From CAYJBH01 sp964370825 (GTDB lineage: Bacteria; Bacillota; Clostridia; Oscillospirales; Ruminococcaceae): a stretch of 58,722 nt of DNA. The DNA lies in the NCBI GenBank assembly GCA_964370825.1, contig CAYJKY010000020.1, positions 1 to 58,722 of the forward strand, given 5' to 3'. This document shows positions 1-7,227 of this stretch, piece after piece. The translations under genes and the position numbers were made by a program. The notes under the pieces are model-generated. The model worked only from the letters and a program-made list of their open reading frames with translations. It ran no database searches and had not been told where the DNA came from. Each line of letters opens with the position of its first letter. Positions within the stretch are counted from its first letter, which is position 1.

Positions 1-118
1 TCAAGCTGATATACAATGTGATGAACAGAGTGGAAAATAAACACGAACCGCTAAACAGCAAATATTGTTTTATGTTTTGCTTTCGCAAATCCGCAAACAC
101 TTGATTTAATGATTTCAT
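1..118 (-). CDS. ABC transporter permease, N-terminal fragment
   Basis: The first 39 codons of a minus-strand gene that runs off the left edge. The peptide begins MKSLNQVFADLRKQNIKQYL and continues into a hydrophobic stretch, as in the first membrane segment of FtsX/BceB-type ABC permeases. Its ATG overlaps the stop codon of the upstream ATPase gene (ATGA at 118-115), which implies translational coupling and a shared transporter. The permease identity rests on position and on this short N-terminus; the rest lies outside the window. Confidence 0.6.
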   Translation of the reverse strand, partial: MKSLNQVFADLRKQNIKQYLLFSGSCLFSTLFITLYISL

Positions 119-867
119 TGTGCGTCTACCTCCCCCATAGAGCGAATGACATCTAACAATTCATCTTGAAATGCAAGATGTGTTTTGTCACCCTTTGTAA
201 GTTCTCGCCACACAAGTCCGTCACGCATTACAATAACCTTGTCACAATACGACGCTGTAAACGAATCATGTGTCACCATTAAAATTGTGGCATTAAGTGA
301 AGTTTTAGCCTTTTCAAATGTTTCTATAACGGCACGAGTTGATTTTGAATCGAGATTGCCTGTCGGCTCGTCCGCTAAAAGAAGCATTGGCTCATTGATA
401 AGAGACCTTGCAACGGCAGTACGTTGTTTTTCGCCACCCGATATAACAGCGGGGTACTTGTCTTTTATCCCCGAAATACCGAAAACTTCACACAAATTAT
501 CAACGGATTTTTCAGTTTTTTCCGTTACTTCACCTCTGATAATTCTCGGTAATATGATATTATCCCGTACCGTAAGCCCGTCAAGCAACATAAAATCTTG
601 GAACACAAAACCTAATTTTCTGTTTCTCAAAACGGCTAACTGTTCTTCCGTAAATCCTGTCAATTCATCATCACCAAGTTTAATACTTCCCGTATCTATC
701 GGAATATAGCAAGAAATACAGTTTAAGAGTGTGGTTTTACCCGATCCCGATGCTCCCATAATTCCGACAAATTCACCTTTGGCAACTTCAAACGATATAC
801 CTTTCAGCACATCATATTTTTCTTTTCCTACCGTGTATGCTTTCTTAATATCTTTAACGGTCAACAT
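115..867 (-). CDS. ABC transporter ATP-binding protein (MacB/BceA-like)
   Basis: A 250-residue ATPase of the FtsE/LolD/MacB/BceA class, which usually powers export of, or resistance to, antimicrobial peptides. Visible motifs are Walker A (GASGSGKTT), Q-loop (FVFQDF), signature ISGGEKQR (Glu where most members have Gln), Walker B (LLLADEPTGNLDS) and the switch His (MVTHD). The start is set at 867, MLTVKDIKK, preceded by AAGGAGGG; the longer frame begins further upstream without support. It lies downstream of a response regulator/histidine kinase pair and overlaps the permease gene, so the four probably form a sensing-and-detoxification module. The substrate cannot be told from sequence. Confidence 0.88.
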   Translation of the reverse strand: MLTVKDIKKAYTVGKEKYDVLKGISFEVAKGEFVGIMGASGSGKTTLLNCISCYIPIDTGSIKLGDDELTGFTEEQLAVLRNRKLGFVFQDFMLLDGLTVRDNIILPRIIRGEVTEKTEKSVDNLCEVFGISGIKDKYPAVISGGEKQRTAVARSLINEPMLLLADEPTGNLDSKSTRAVIETFEKAKTSLNATILMVTHDSFTASYCDKVIVMRDGLVWRELTKGDKTHLAFQDELLDVIRSMGEVDAQ

Positions 868-875
868 AAAAAATA

Positions 876-899
876 CCCTCCTTATTTGGTTATAAGGAG
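876..899 (-). promoter_or_regulatory. Hairpin that can mask the ABC ATPase ribosome site
   Basis: An 8-bp perfect stem (CTCCTTAT / ATAAGGAG) with a 6-nt loop. On the minus-strand transcript the 3' arm supplies most of the AAGGAGGG Shine-Dalgarno sequence of the ATPase gene, so folding would hide the ribosome site. The pairing is seen directly; a regulatory role is inferred. Confidence 0.45.
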
Positions 900-914
900 A
901 GTATAACAATCAAT

Positions 915-933
915 TATCAACTTTTTATCTACT
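915..933 (-). promoter_or_regulatory. Putative response-regulator operator, copy 1
   Basis: A 19-bp sequence (minus strand AGTAGATAAAAAGTTGATA) in the gap between the kinase gene and the ABC ATPase gene. It matches 18 of 19 positions with the sequence just upstream of the response-regulator gene (2813-2831). Two copies placed before the two transcription units of one system suggest a binding site for the adjacent OmpR-type regulator. Confidence 0.45.
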
Positions 934-936
934 GTT

Positions 937-2115
937 TTAAGGCTTTGGCAAAAAACTTGCCGTAATTACCGCACCGCTTTTTCCGTTGCGAGTAGTAACC
1001 GTTCCACCGTGTATTTCACACAGCACACGGCTTATATAAAGCCCTAAGCCAAAATGTTCGGCTCTGTCTGTTCCGTCCGTATAATACGGCTCTGTTGCTT
1101 TTTTCAAGCCCTCTGGTGTAAATCCTTTTCCGTCATCTGATACAATAACAGTAATTGCTCGGTCTTTATTTGCAACTTCAACTTTAACCGTGCTTTTTGC
1201 GTATCTAACGCCATTTGATACGAGATTTTCTACCACAGTGCAAATAACATCATCGTCAATCTGTACATCTGCGTTGCTTGTGAAATCTTCAAATGCAAGT
1301 TTTGTGTTTTTATCGAAGCAAATATGCATAGCACTTTGACGGAGCGTATTCACAAGTTCTTTTATATTCGTTCTTTGATAGAATAGTACAGTATCTTCAA
1401 GTTTTTGTAAGTTGCTCATGCTGTCAACGTATCTTTCCAGCCGCCCAATATGCTTTTCCATTGTAGCGGCTGTGTCTATCGTTTCGCTGTTTTCGGTATC
1501 TGTCTTTAGCATTTCAAGGTGTCCTTTCAGTACCGTAAGTGGAGTTCTCAAATCGTGAGCAAAAGCCGCATTTATCTGCTTGCGCTGTTCTGCTTGTCGC
1601 CACATCAGACGATTGTTTTCCTCTAAACAAGTACGCATTTTTTCAAAAGACTTTATTAAATCGCCCATTTCGTCCATGCTATCATACCTTGCGGCAAAAC
1701 TTAAATCGTTTTCTGATATTTTTTCGTATGCCGATTTAAGTATCTGCATAGGTGCTTTAATTTTTGCTTTGAAGAAAAGTGTAGCCGCCAAAATAAGGCA
1801 AATAACGGAGTAAATCGGAATACAGATAATCTCAACTAAATTAACCCACGACATTATACGGCTGTCACTTTCCGAAAACTTTGTTTCACTTGGAATGTAT
1901 ACAGATGTTTGTGAAGTTTCTGATTGAGTGTTGTTCGGCATTTCATAATACGAAGTATCAAGAGGGTAGTTATTGTAAATGTCATTTTTTATATTTTGAC
2001 AGATTAACAAAGTCGTCATAATAAGTAACACAGCAATTATTGTAAACGACAAAGTATATAGGACAAAACTTGCCTTTAATGACAAATTATGAAGTCGCTT
2101 TTTTATCTTTTCCAT
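937..2115 (-). CDS. Sensor histidine kinase
   Basis: Membrane histidine kinase of about 392 residues, partner of the response regulator encoded just upstream. From the N-terminus it has a membrane segment near residues 16-40, an extracellular loop of about 50 residues rich in Ser, Thr and Asn, a second membrane segment near 96-118, a HAMP-like region, the phosphoacceptor box FAHDLRTPLTVL, and an ATPase domain with N box (ENLVSNGVRYA), G1 (DDGKGF) and G2 (GLGLYIS). The chosen ATG at 2115 lies inside the 3' end of the regulator gene; the alternative at 2133 would be a TTG. The larger sensor loop sets it apart from strict BceS-type kinases. Confidence 0.88.
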   Translation of the reverse strand: MEKIKKRLHNLSLKASFVLYTLSFTIIAVLLIMTTLLICQNIKNDIYNNYPLDTSYYEMPNNTQSETSQTSVYIPSETKFSESDSRIMSWVNLVEIICIPIYSVICLILAATLFFKAKIKAPMQILKSAYEKISENDLSFAARYDSMDEMGDLIKSFEKMRTCLEENNRLMWRQAEQRKQINAAFAHDLRTPLTVLKGHLEMLKTDTENSETIDTAATMEKHIGRLERYVDSMSNLQKLEDTVLFYQRTNIKELVNTLRQSAMHICFDKNTKLAFEDFTSNADVQIDDDVICTVVENLVSNGVRYAKSTVKVEVANKDRAITVIVSDDGKGFTPEGLKKATEPYYTDGTDRAEHFGLGLYISRVLCEIHGGTVTTRNGKSGAVITASFLPKP

Positions 2116-2777
2116 TTGTACCCACTTCCCCAAACCGTTTCAATATACGGCTCGCCGTTTACTGATTTTAGTTTTCCTCTGATACGCCTTATATGTTCCA
2201 CTACAACACTGCTATCGCCCTCACTGTCATATCCCCATATACGCTCATAAATACGCTCTTTGTCAAAAACTTGTCCAGCATTCTGTGATAACAACTCAAC
2301 AATATCAAACTCTTTTTTTGCAAGGGCAACAGTTTCACCCTCTAAGCTGACAATGCGTGAATGGTAGTCAATCGTAAGTCCTGTTTCAAACTTAATTTTC
2401 GAGTTAAAAGAATGTCGCAACTCTCGCCTTAAATGTGCTTTTACCCTTGCTTCAAGTTCTGTCATTGAAAACGGTTTTATAATATAATCATCACCGCCTA
2501 CCGAAAAGCCTTTCACTTTATCCATATCATCTATTCGTGCAGTTAAAAACAGAATAGGGCAAGATACAAAATCTCTTATTCGTTCACATACTGAAATGCC
2601 GTCAATATCGGGCATATTTATGTCAAGCAATATAATGTCGGGTTGTCGCTCCGAAAGTTTAATTGCATTTGTTCCGTTTGCTGATGTAAGCACATTATAG
2701 TTCCGTTTTTCAAAAAACTTTTTGAGCATAGATAAAATATCAACTTCATCATCAACAATTAGTATTTTATTTTGCAT
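2103..2777 (-). CDS. OmpR-family response regulator
   Basis: A 224-residue regulator: receiver domain (acidic pocket in ILIVDDEVDIL, phosphoacceptor Asp in IILLDINMPDIDG, conserved Lys in IIKPF) followed by a winged-helix DNA-binding domain ending in WGSGYKWKR. A strong ribosome site (GGAGGTGA) precedes the ATG. It overlaps the kinase gene by 13 bases. A 19-bp sequence repeated before this gene and before the ABC genes is a plausible binding site, suggesting it controls its own operon and the transporter. Confidence 0.92.
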   Translation of the reverse strand: MQNKILIVDDEVDILSMLKKFFEKRNYNVLTSANGTNAIKLSERQPDIILLDINMPDIDGISVCERIRDFVSCPILFLTARIDDMDKVKGFSVGGDDYIIKPFSMTELEARVKAHLRRELRHSFNSKIKFETGLTIDYHSRIVSLEGETVALAKKEFDIVELLSQNAGQVFDKERIYERIWGYDSEGDSSVVVEHIRRIRGKLKSVNGEPYIETVWGSGYKWKR

Positions 2778-2812
2778 AAAATCACCTCCATGAAAATATT
2801 TTAGTTGTTATC

Positions 2813-2831
2813 TATCAACTATTTATCTACT
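2813..2831 (-). promoter_or_regulatory. Putative response-regulator operator, copy 2
   Basis: Minus strand AGTAGATAAATAGTTGATA, one mismatch from the copy at 915-933. It overlaps the last codons and stop of the upstream HTH gene and sits about 36-54 bases upstream of the regulator's ATG, a normal position for autoregulation. Confidence 0.45.
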
Positions 2832-3001
2832 TTTGAAATTTTTAATCGTGCATCACCAGGCTTTTGTGCATCTTTTGGAATAAGCCACATATTACCCATA
2901 CGCTCTACTCCGTTAATGCGATTTTCTTCGCATAATTTTTGCACTCTTCTTACCGATATGCCCCATTTTTCAGCAGTCTGTGGTGCTGTCATATAATCCA
3001 T
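2819..3001 (-). CDS. Small helix-turn-helix (excisionase-like) protein
   Basis: A 60-residue protein with a single MerR/excisionase-type winged helix: MTAPQTAEKWGISVRRVQKL followed by a NRINGVERMG wing and MWLIPKDAQKP. Such short proteins are common cargo or control genes in clostridial mobile elements. It has its own promoter at 3035-3063 and precedes the two-component genes in the same direction. Its target is unknown. Confidence 0.75.
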   Translation of the reverse strand: MDYMTAPQTAEKWGISVRRVQKLCEENRINGVERMGNMWLIPKDAQKPGDARLKISKVDK

Positions 3002-3034
3002 AATTTTATCCGTCCTTTACAAAGGTATACTATA

Positions 3035-3063
3035 ATTATATGCGTTTACACGAATATAATCAA
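3035..3063 (-). promoter_or_regulatory. Sigma-A type promoter of the HTH/two-component unit
   Basis: Minus strand TTGATT (3058-3063), 17-base spacer, TATAAT (3035-3040). It lies between the tnpV terminator and the HTH start codon. Confidence 0.65.
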
Positions 3064-3082
3064 GGATACACTTGTAAATAAT

Positions 3083-3117
3083 AAAGGACAATCAACTTTT
3101 CACATTGACTGCCCTTT
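3083..3117 (-). terminator. Intrinsic terminator after tnpV
   Basis: Minus-strand hairpin of 13 pairs with two G-U pairs (AAAGGGCAGTCAA / TTGATTGTCCTTT), 9-nt loop, followed by ATTATTT. It starts a few bases beyond the tnpV stop codon. Confidence 0.6.
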
Positions 3118-3123
3118 GATATG

Positions 3124-3525
3124 CTATATATAAATTATTTCAGAATAGATAATTTCTTCAATCTGTGCCTTAATGTTATTCATTTTGCCCACCCACAGCA
3201 TTTGCTCTTGTGATTTCAGTTCTTCTGTCACACCTTGCCTTGCTTTGTATTGAGTGATAAGCCTATCAAGCAAGTTTTGTGCTTCTTCGTTTACATCACG
3301 CAAGTGGGAATGTAGTTTGCCACTAAGTAGCAGATGATTATACAAAGGACTTCTACGCTCTTTCAAGTAGATTTCACGCAACATTCCGTATTTGCCTAAA
3401 GGTCTGTCATCGACAGGCTTGGTATCTTCATCAAACTGTCCGAAGTCAGGTACATAATAATCACCGACATTGATATATTTTCCACCCATTTTTTCAAAAA
3501 TTGTTTGTTCTTTGTTTTCGCTCAT
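3124..3525 (-). CDS. tnpV: TnpV-family transposon protein
   Basis: A 133-residue protein matching the TnpV family known from Tn4451/Tn4453-type mobilizable clostridial transposons: an N-terminal IFEKMGGKYINVGDYYVPD, the block RPLGKYGMLREIYLKERR, and a charged helical C-terminal half. The biochemical role of TnpV is not established; it is a reliable marker of integrative mobilizable elements. It may be translationally coupled to a 59-codon upstream frame (ATGA overlap). No recombinase (TnpX) or mobilization gene is visible here, so the element is either degraded or extends left beyond the window. Confidence 0.85.
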   Translation of the reverse strand: MSENKEQTIFEKMGGKYINVGDYYVPDFGQFDEDTKPVDDRPLGKYGMLREIYLKERRSPLYNHLLLSGKLHSHLRDVNEEAQNLLDRLITQYKARQGVTEELKSQEQMLWVGKMNNIKAQIEEIIYSEIIYI

Positions 3526-3701
3526 AATTTTATTCTCGCTTTCAATAAGATTTTCACATCAGCAGTTAGTTTGCCTATTCTTATTGTTATTTCTGCCCTT
3601 GACATTGCCCTTATAACATTTGTAAAAACATATAAAATGCTATAAAAACTTATACCATTAGCAATTTCAAATTTTAAGAAAATCTTTGTAAAACCAAGCA
3701 T
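3522..3701 (-). CDS. Possible 59-residue protein coupled to tnpV
   Basis: An ATG frame of 59 codons (begins MLGFTKIFLKFE, ends KARIKL) whose TGA overlaps the tnpV ATG. The overlap is what coupled genes show, but no clear ribosome site precedes it and I recognise no family. It could be a decayed element gene or chance. Confidence 0.3.
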   Translation of the reverse strand: MLGFTKIFLKFEIANGISFYSILYVFTNVIRAMSRAEITIRIGKLTADVKILLKARIKL

Positions 3702-3723
3702 TTTACGGTAGTTTATGAGATTA

Positions 3724-3772
3724 TATGAGCATGTACAACTCCTTGCAAGAGGTGATTTCTCTTATGCTCATA
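3724..3772. repeat. Inverted repeat at the edge of the TnpV segment
   Basis: Nine-base arms TATGAGCAT (3724-3732) and ATGCTCATA (3764-3772) separated by 31 bases. It lies between the TnpV segment and the MerR gene and could be a terminator remnant or an element boundary. The rest of 3702-3783 shows nothing else. Confidence 0.35.
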
Positions 3773-3783
3773 ATAGGAATTGA

Positions 3784-4779
3784 TTAGGCTTTAAGTTTTT
3801 TCTTGATTGGCATCAGCAAATCAACTTGCTGTAAATAGTTATCTTTTTCTCGCCACTCAAATATATTTAAATGCTCTTCCAATAAACCGTTCATAACCTC
3901 CTGTGATGGATTAAAATCTCCCTCAAAATGTTCATGACCGGTCAGCCACTCGTCCCACATGCGTGTCCAACCAATACCCACAATTTCGTCCATCAAAATC
4001 ATGTAAGCAGCATATATCCCTCCACCAAAATGTTTCTTTTCAAGAGGAGCAGGAACATCCATATCATCGGGAATGGTTATCCAAAATTCGTAACCATATA
4101 GCCCATTTTCACGTATGCCGGGGTTTGGGTGGTTAAAACCAAAGCAACGTGCAGCAGGATAAATTTCACGGAGTTTTGATTTCTCAATAAAATCATGTAG
4201 CATATCGCTTGATGGTCCTTCAGGTCCGTCACCGATATAATGTGCAGATGCTATGGTTGCAGGTGGTAAATGGATTATTCTCACATTTCGGTCTGTAAGC
4301 TTACTCAGTTGTTTGTTTGCCTGATCTAAATCTGCTATTGTTTTTTCTTCTTTGAGAGGTGTTTTTTGAATTGCAAGCGAATCCACCACTTCAAGTAAAT
4401 CGGTATCATCAAGCAAATTAAATTTTACCTCGCCACGAACACTTTCATTAAGCCGATTAATAAAAGTGCTGATTATATCCCTAATAGTTGATAATGCTGT
4501 TATTTCTTCGTCAACTTCGGAAAGATTATGACGAAATGTGTCTATAATCTCTGCTGTATTTTCACTTTTAAGTATATCCGAAATTTGTTTAAGTGGTATG
4601 CGTAGCTTTCGTAAAACGATGATTTGTTGCAAGCGTCTTACCGTATCCTCCGAATAGACACGATAGGCATAGTCCTCTTTCTTTTCACTTGTGATGAGCC
4701 CTATTTGCTCATAATAACGCAGTGCACGGGTAGATAAATTTAACATCTTTGATATTTGGCTGATTGTTTGAAGTTCCAT
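3784..4779 (-). CDS. MerR-family regulator with GyrI-like effector domain
   Basis: A 331-residue one-component regulator. Residues 1-70 are a MerR winged helix (TISQISKMLNLSTRALRYYEQIGLI), followed by a dimerisation helix, then a GyrI/BmrR-like small-molecule-binding domain from about residue 150 to 315. Proteins of this design sense drugs or other hydrophobic ligands and untwist promoters with long spacers. Its own promoter has exactly such a 19-base spacer (4814-4844), so autoregulation is likely. No pump gene is adjacent; the neighbouring segment is probably mobile, so its original partner may have been separated. Confidence 0.88.
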   Translation of the reverse strand: MELQTISQISKMLNLSTRALRYYEQIGLITSEKKEDYAYRVYSEDTVRRLQQIIVLRKLRIPLKQISDILKSENTAEIIDTFRHNLSEVDEEITALSTIRDIISTFINRLNESVRGEVKFNLLDDTDLLEVVDSLAIQKTPLKEEKTIADLDQANKQLSKLTDRNVRIIHLPPATIASAHYIGDGPEGPSSDMLHDFIEKSKLREIYPAARCFGFNHPNPGIRENGLYGYEFWITIPDDMDVPAPLEKKHFGGGIYAAYMILMDEIVGIGWTRMWDEWLTGHEHFEGDFNPSQEVMNGLLEEHLNIFEWREKDNYLQQVDLLMPIKKKLKA

Positions 4780-4813
4780 AATATTTTTCCTTTCGTAATT
4801 TGATTATAATCAA

Positions 4814-4844
4814 ATTATAAAGTACGACGTCACGTCAAAGTCAA
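4814..4844 (-). promoter_or_regulatory. MerR-type promoter with 19-base spacer
   Basis: Minus strand TTGACT (4839-4844), 19-base spacer containing TTGACGTGACGTC, TATAAT (4814-4819). A 19-base spacer between good hexamers is the hallmark of promoters activated by MerR proteins, and it sits directly before a merR-like gene. Confidence 0.75.
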
Positions 4845-4906
4845 GGTTTTATTAAAATTTTCTTTATAATAGCTAGTATATAAATTATACGAACCTACCG
4901 GTACGA

Positions 4907-4991
4907 GAAATATTACTGTTTTTGCACAAAGTGCAAAATGACGAGAGAAACGAGTCATGTAATATTTCCAATAGCTCCACCGCAGGTGGAG
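4907..4991. repeat. Nested hairpin array downstream of the GDPD gene
   Basis: Outer stem GAAATATTAC (4907-4916)/GTAATATTTC (4959-4968). Inside it are TTTTGCAC-AAA-GTGCAAAA (4920-4938) and ATGAC...GTCAT (4938-4958). A separate CTCCACC-GCA-GGTGGAG hairpin follows (4975-4991). It fills the gap between the 3' end of the minus-strand GDPD gene and the MerR promoter and resembles the hairpin arrays after luxS and serS. Confidence 0.6.
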
Positions 4992-5008
4992 ATTATACGT
5001 ATTTTCAC

Positions 5009-5689
5009 CTATGTTGTTGGCAATCCTCTGTGTGTGAAGGTTTTCATCTCCTTGAGTATGCCTGTTGTAACGCTGTTAACTCCCATTTGCATTAATTTTT
5101 TTGCAACCTCTAAGTCGTTAACCGTCCAGCAGTTTATTGCTATGTTTTCCGCTTTTAACATCCTCTGAAAGTCTGATGTAACCATCTCATAGTTTGCGTT
5201 TACAACCTCAAAGCCATGTTTTTTGCACGCCTTTATCATTAACGATGCACAGGTAACATCAAAATTCGGTGTGGTTTTATAGCTCTCCTTTGCATCTTTT
5301 ACCACCTGCTCGATATTATAGTGTACCTCTACTATATTTTTCATATCATCGGTCATATTGTTTGGGCTAACATCGCCGGAATATATCACCCTATCATAAA
5401 GACGGTACTCCTTTGCAAGTTCGTATACACATAATTCAAGATTTTTCTGCTTCATGTCGCAGTTTATCTTAACCGTATCGTGAGCCGCAATAATCTCGAA
5501 GACATCGGATAACAGCGGTGATTTCTGCGTCGTAGCATCGTGACTTATGGATAGTTTATCCTTTACAAACCTTACATCCACCTCCAAGGCGTCTGCTCCG
5601 TTTGCTATTGCATACTTCACGAATTCTATACTGTTTTCAGGTGTATTGTCACATCCGGAATGTGCTGTTAAAAACATACCTATAACCAT
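5009..5689 (-). CDS. Glycerophosphodiester phosphodiesterase family protein
   Basis: A 226-residue TIM-barrel protein of the GDPD family, which cleaves glycerophosphodiesters to glycerol 3-phosphate and an alcohol. The family core is visible: AHSGCDNTPENSIEFVKYAI, GADALEVDVRFVKD (metal-binding Glu and Asp) and SISHD. The usual AHRG motif reads AHSG, so a normally conserved Arg is replaced by Ser. It ends the hypothetical-PHP-GDPD string downstream of the inositol operon, and glycerophosphoinositol is an attractive but unproved substrate. The first ATG has a poorly spaced ribosome site, so the start may be four codons later. Confidence 0.82.
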   Translation of the reverse strand: MVIGMFLTAHSGCDNTPENSIEFVKYAIANGADALEVDVRFVKDKLSISHDATTQKSPLLSDVFEIIAAHDTVKINCDMKQKNLELCVYELAKEYRLYDRVIYSGDVSPNNMTDDMKNIVEVHYNIEQVVKDAKESYKTTPNFDVTCASLMIKACKKHGFEVVNANYEMVTSDFQRMLKAENIAINCWTVNDLEVAKKLMQMGVNSVTTGILKEMKTFTHRGLPTT

Positions 5690-5710
5690 GCCTTTCTTAA
5701 ATTCAATAAA

Positions 5711-6703
5711 CTAAACTACATATATCGGACTGGTAAAGCCTAACAGAATATCATCTTGACCGCAGTAATCTCCATACCACTCCATACGCACCCAACCCTT
5801 AGATGGTTTAATAGCATTGTTGCTAACATCATTGCTATTAATAAAAAGGTTTACCCTTTTTATCTCTTCGCCGTTGTTGACAATACTTATATATTTTGTA
5901 GCCACATCAAGGTCATCCCATAGTGGAATACGTTTTTCATCCTCAATGCTGACAGCTATATTAAGAGCATCATTACAGTTTATCTCGTCTCCGAGCTCTA
6001 TTTTTTTTGAGTTGCATTCCATTTCAAGGTTTAATACCGGCCCACAGGTTACATACATCCTTCCGCCCTTTATGGCAGACAGTACGTCATCGGTGGCAAC
6101 TTTGTCGTTATCAAGACCGATATAGGTTAATGCAAATCTTCCATCTTCCGTTGATTTTGGCATGTCATGCCAATCTCTTCCGCTGGAAGCGGCTATTCTA
6201 AATCCACGGTTTAATAGCTCTGTCCACATATTAAACGCCCTTATATTGAAATGGGATAACATCGGTTGGGAGCGTGACCAAACCTCAATATAATCGATAT
6301 TGTTCCAGTTTTTGACAAGATATTTCCATCTACAACCGGTACACATCGGGCTTCCGACCGCAAATGGATGCGCTATACCTGTCGTACCGCCGTTTTGTTT
6401 TATTTCGGCGATATACTCATCAATATTGTCCGGAGTGGCAAATCGCCAATCCACAAACTTAGATGACCCTAGCACCACCATATGACCAAAAAAGGTCGTC
6501 CATTCAACCCCTTTTATTACGGGTAGAGTTTCATCTATCAGCTCGGATTTAAGAGCCCTGTATCCGGCTGTGGTGTTATGGTCTGTCAGTGCAATTGCAT
6601 CGTAACCGGCACGAGAGGCGTTAAATAGCAGTTCCTCCACCGCCATTTGACCGTCGCTGTTGTTGGTGTGGCAGTGTATCTCAACTGCCTTATAGTTAGC
6701 CAT
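5711..6703 (-). CDS. PHP-domain metallohydrolase (CehA/McbA-like)
   Basis: A 330-residue protein with a PHP domain: EIHCHTNNSDGQM, AIALTDHNTTAGY, GIAHPFAVG and SSGRDWHDMP supply the His/Asp metal ligands. PHP proteins are phosphoesterases or carbamate/ester hydrolases; this subgroup is often called CehA/McbA-like. The start at 6703 (MANYKAVEIHCHT) has an AGGAAGG site and overlaps the upstream gene by 8 bases; the longer frame is not supported. The C-terminal 100 residues look beta-rich. Between a small unknown gene and GDPD, it may process a phosphorylated or esterified polyol, but the substrate is unknown. Confidence 0.8.
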   Translation of the reverse strand: MANYKAVEIHCHTNNSDGQMAVEELLFNASRAGYDAIALTDHNTTAGYRALKSELIDETLPVIKGVEWTTFFGHMVVLGSSKFVDWRFATPDNIDEYIAEIKQNGGTTGIAHPFAVGSPMCTGCRWKYLVKNWNNIDYIEVWSRSQPMLSHFNIRAFNMWTELLNRGFRIAASSGRDWHDMPKSTEDGRFALTYIGLDNDKVATDDVLSAIKGGRMYVTCGPVLNLEMECNSKKIELGDEINCNDALNIAVSIEDEKRIPLWDDLDVATKYISIVNNGEEIKRVNLFINSNDVSNNAIKPSKGWVRMEWYGDYCGQDDILLGFTSPIYVV

Positions 6704-7166
6704 TTTCACCTTCCTCGCCTGCATATACTTCGAGCTTGTATTCACAGCTATCGGTTATTACACTGTGTACATTTAAAACCACACGATACTCTCCCTTTGT
6801 TGGACTGTGCGTCTCCAAACCTAATGAGGCTTCATTCTCACTCACCATAAAATCCTGTTTCGGTGCTCCACGGTGTACACAGCCAAGGTGTTTTTGCTCG
6901 GCATCCAGTGAAAATGTAATAAGATTTGTTAAGGGTAGATATTTTTTCCAGTCGACCGTTGAGCGTTGCGGTGTGTCGCCCATAAAATCATCAAGGGCTT
7001 TATCTATCAGTATTTTCGCCTTTTTATCATCCTGTAAAAATTTTGGGCTGTAGTCTGTTTTAAAGTGCAGGCTTTCGTAATCCTGCTTAAGCATAAACTT
7101 GATAATAATATTTGTCTTGTTGTCCTTGGGTGTAAGTACAATATTTCGAGATATTATCTGTTTCAA
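6696..7166 (-). CDS. Protein of unknown function preceding the PHP gene
   Basis: A 156-residue protein I do not recognise. The start is taken as TTG at 7166 because an AAGGAG site lies five bases before it; the GTG at 7172 would overlap that site. No signal peptide or membrane segment is seen. The C-terminal half (TKGEYRVVLNVHSV, CEYKLEVYAGEEG) alternates polar and hydrophobic residues as in a beta-sandwich. The 8-base overlap with the PHP gene suggests the two products work together. Confidence 0.65.
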   Translation of the reverse strand: MKQIISRNIVLTPKDNKTNIIIKFMLKQDYESLHFKTDYSPKFLQDDKKAKILIDKALDDFMGDTPQRSTVDWKKYLPLTNLITFSLDAEQKHLGCVHRGAPKQDFMVSENEASLGLETHSPTKGEYRVVLNVHSVITDSCEYKLEVYAGEEGENG

Positions 7167-7182
7167 AATCACTCCTTATTCA

Positions 7183-7211
7183 AAAGCTGTGGCAGTTAAT
7201 GCCACAGCTTT
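7183..7211 (-). terminator. Hairpin terminator after iolA
   Basis: Minus strand AAAGCTGTGGCA / TGCCACAGCTTT, a 12-bp perfect stem with a 5-nt loop followed by a short T run. It separates the iol genes from the unknown-PHP-GDPD genes, so the latter may depend on read-through. Confidence 0.65.
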
Positions 7212-7227
7212 AGCCATAGAAATTTGC

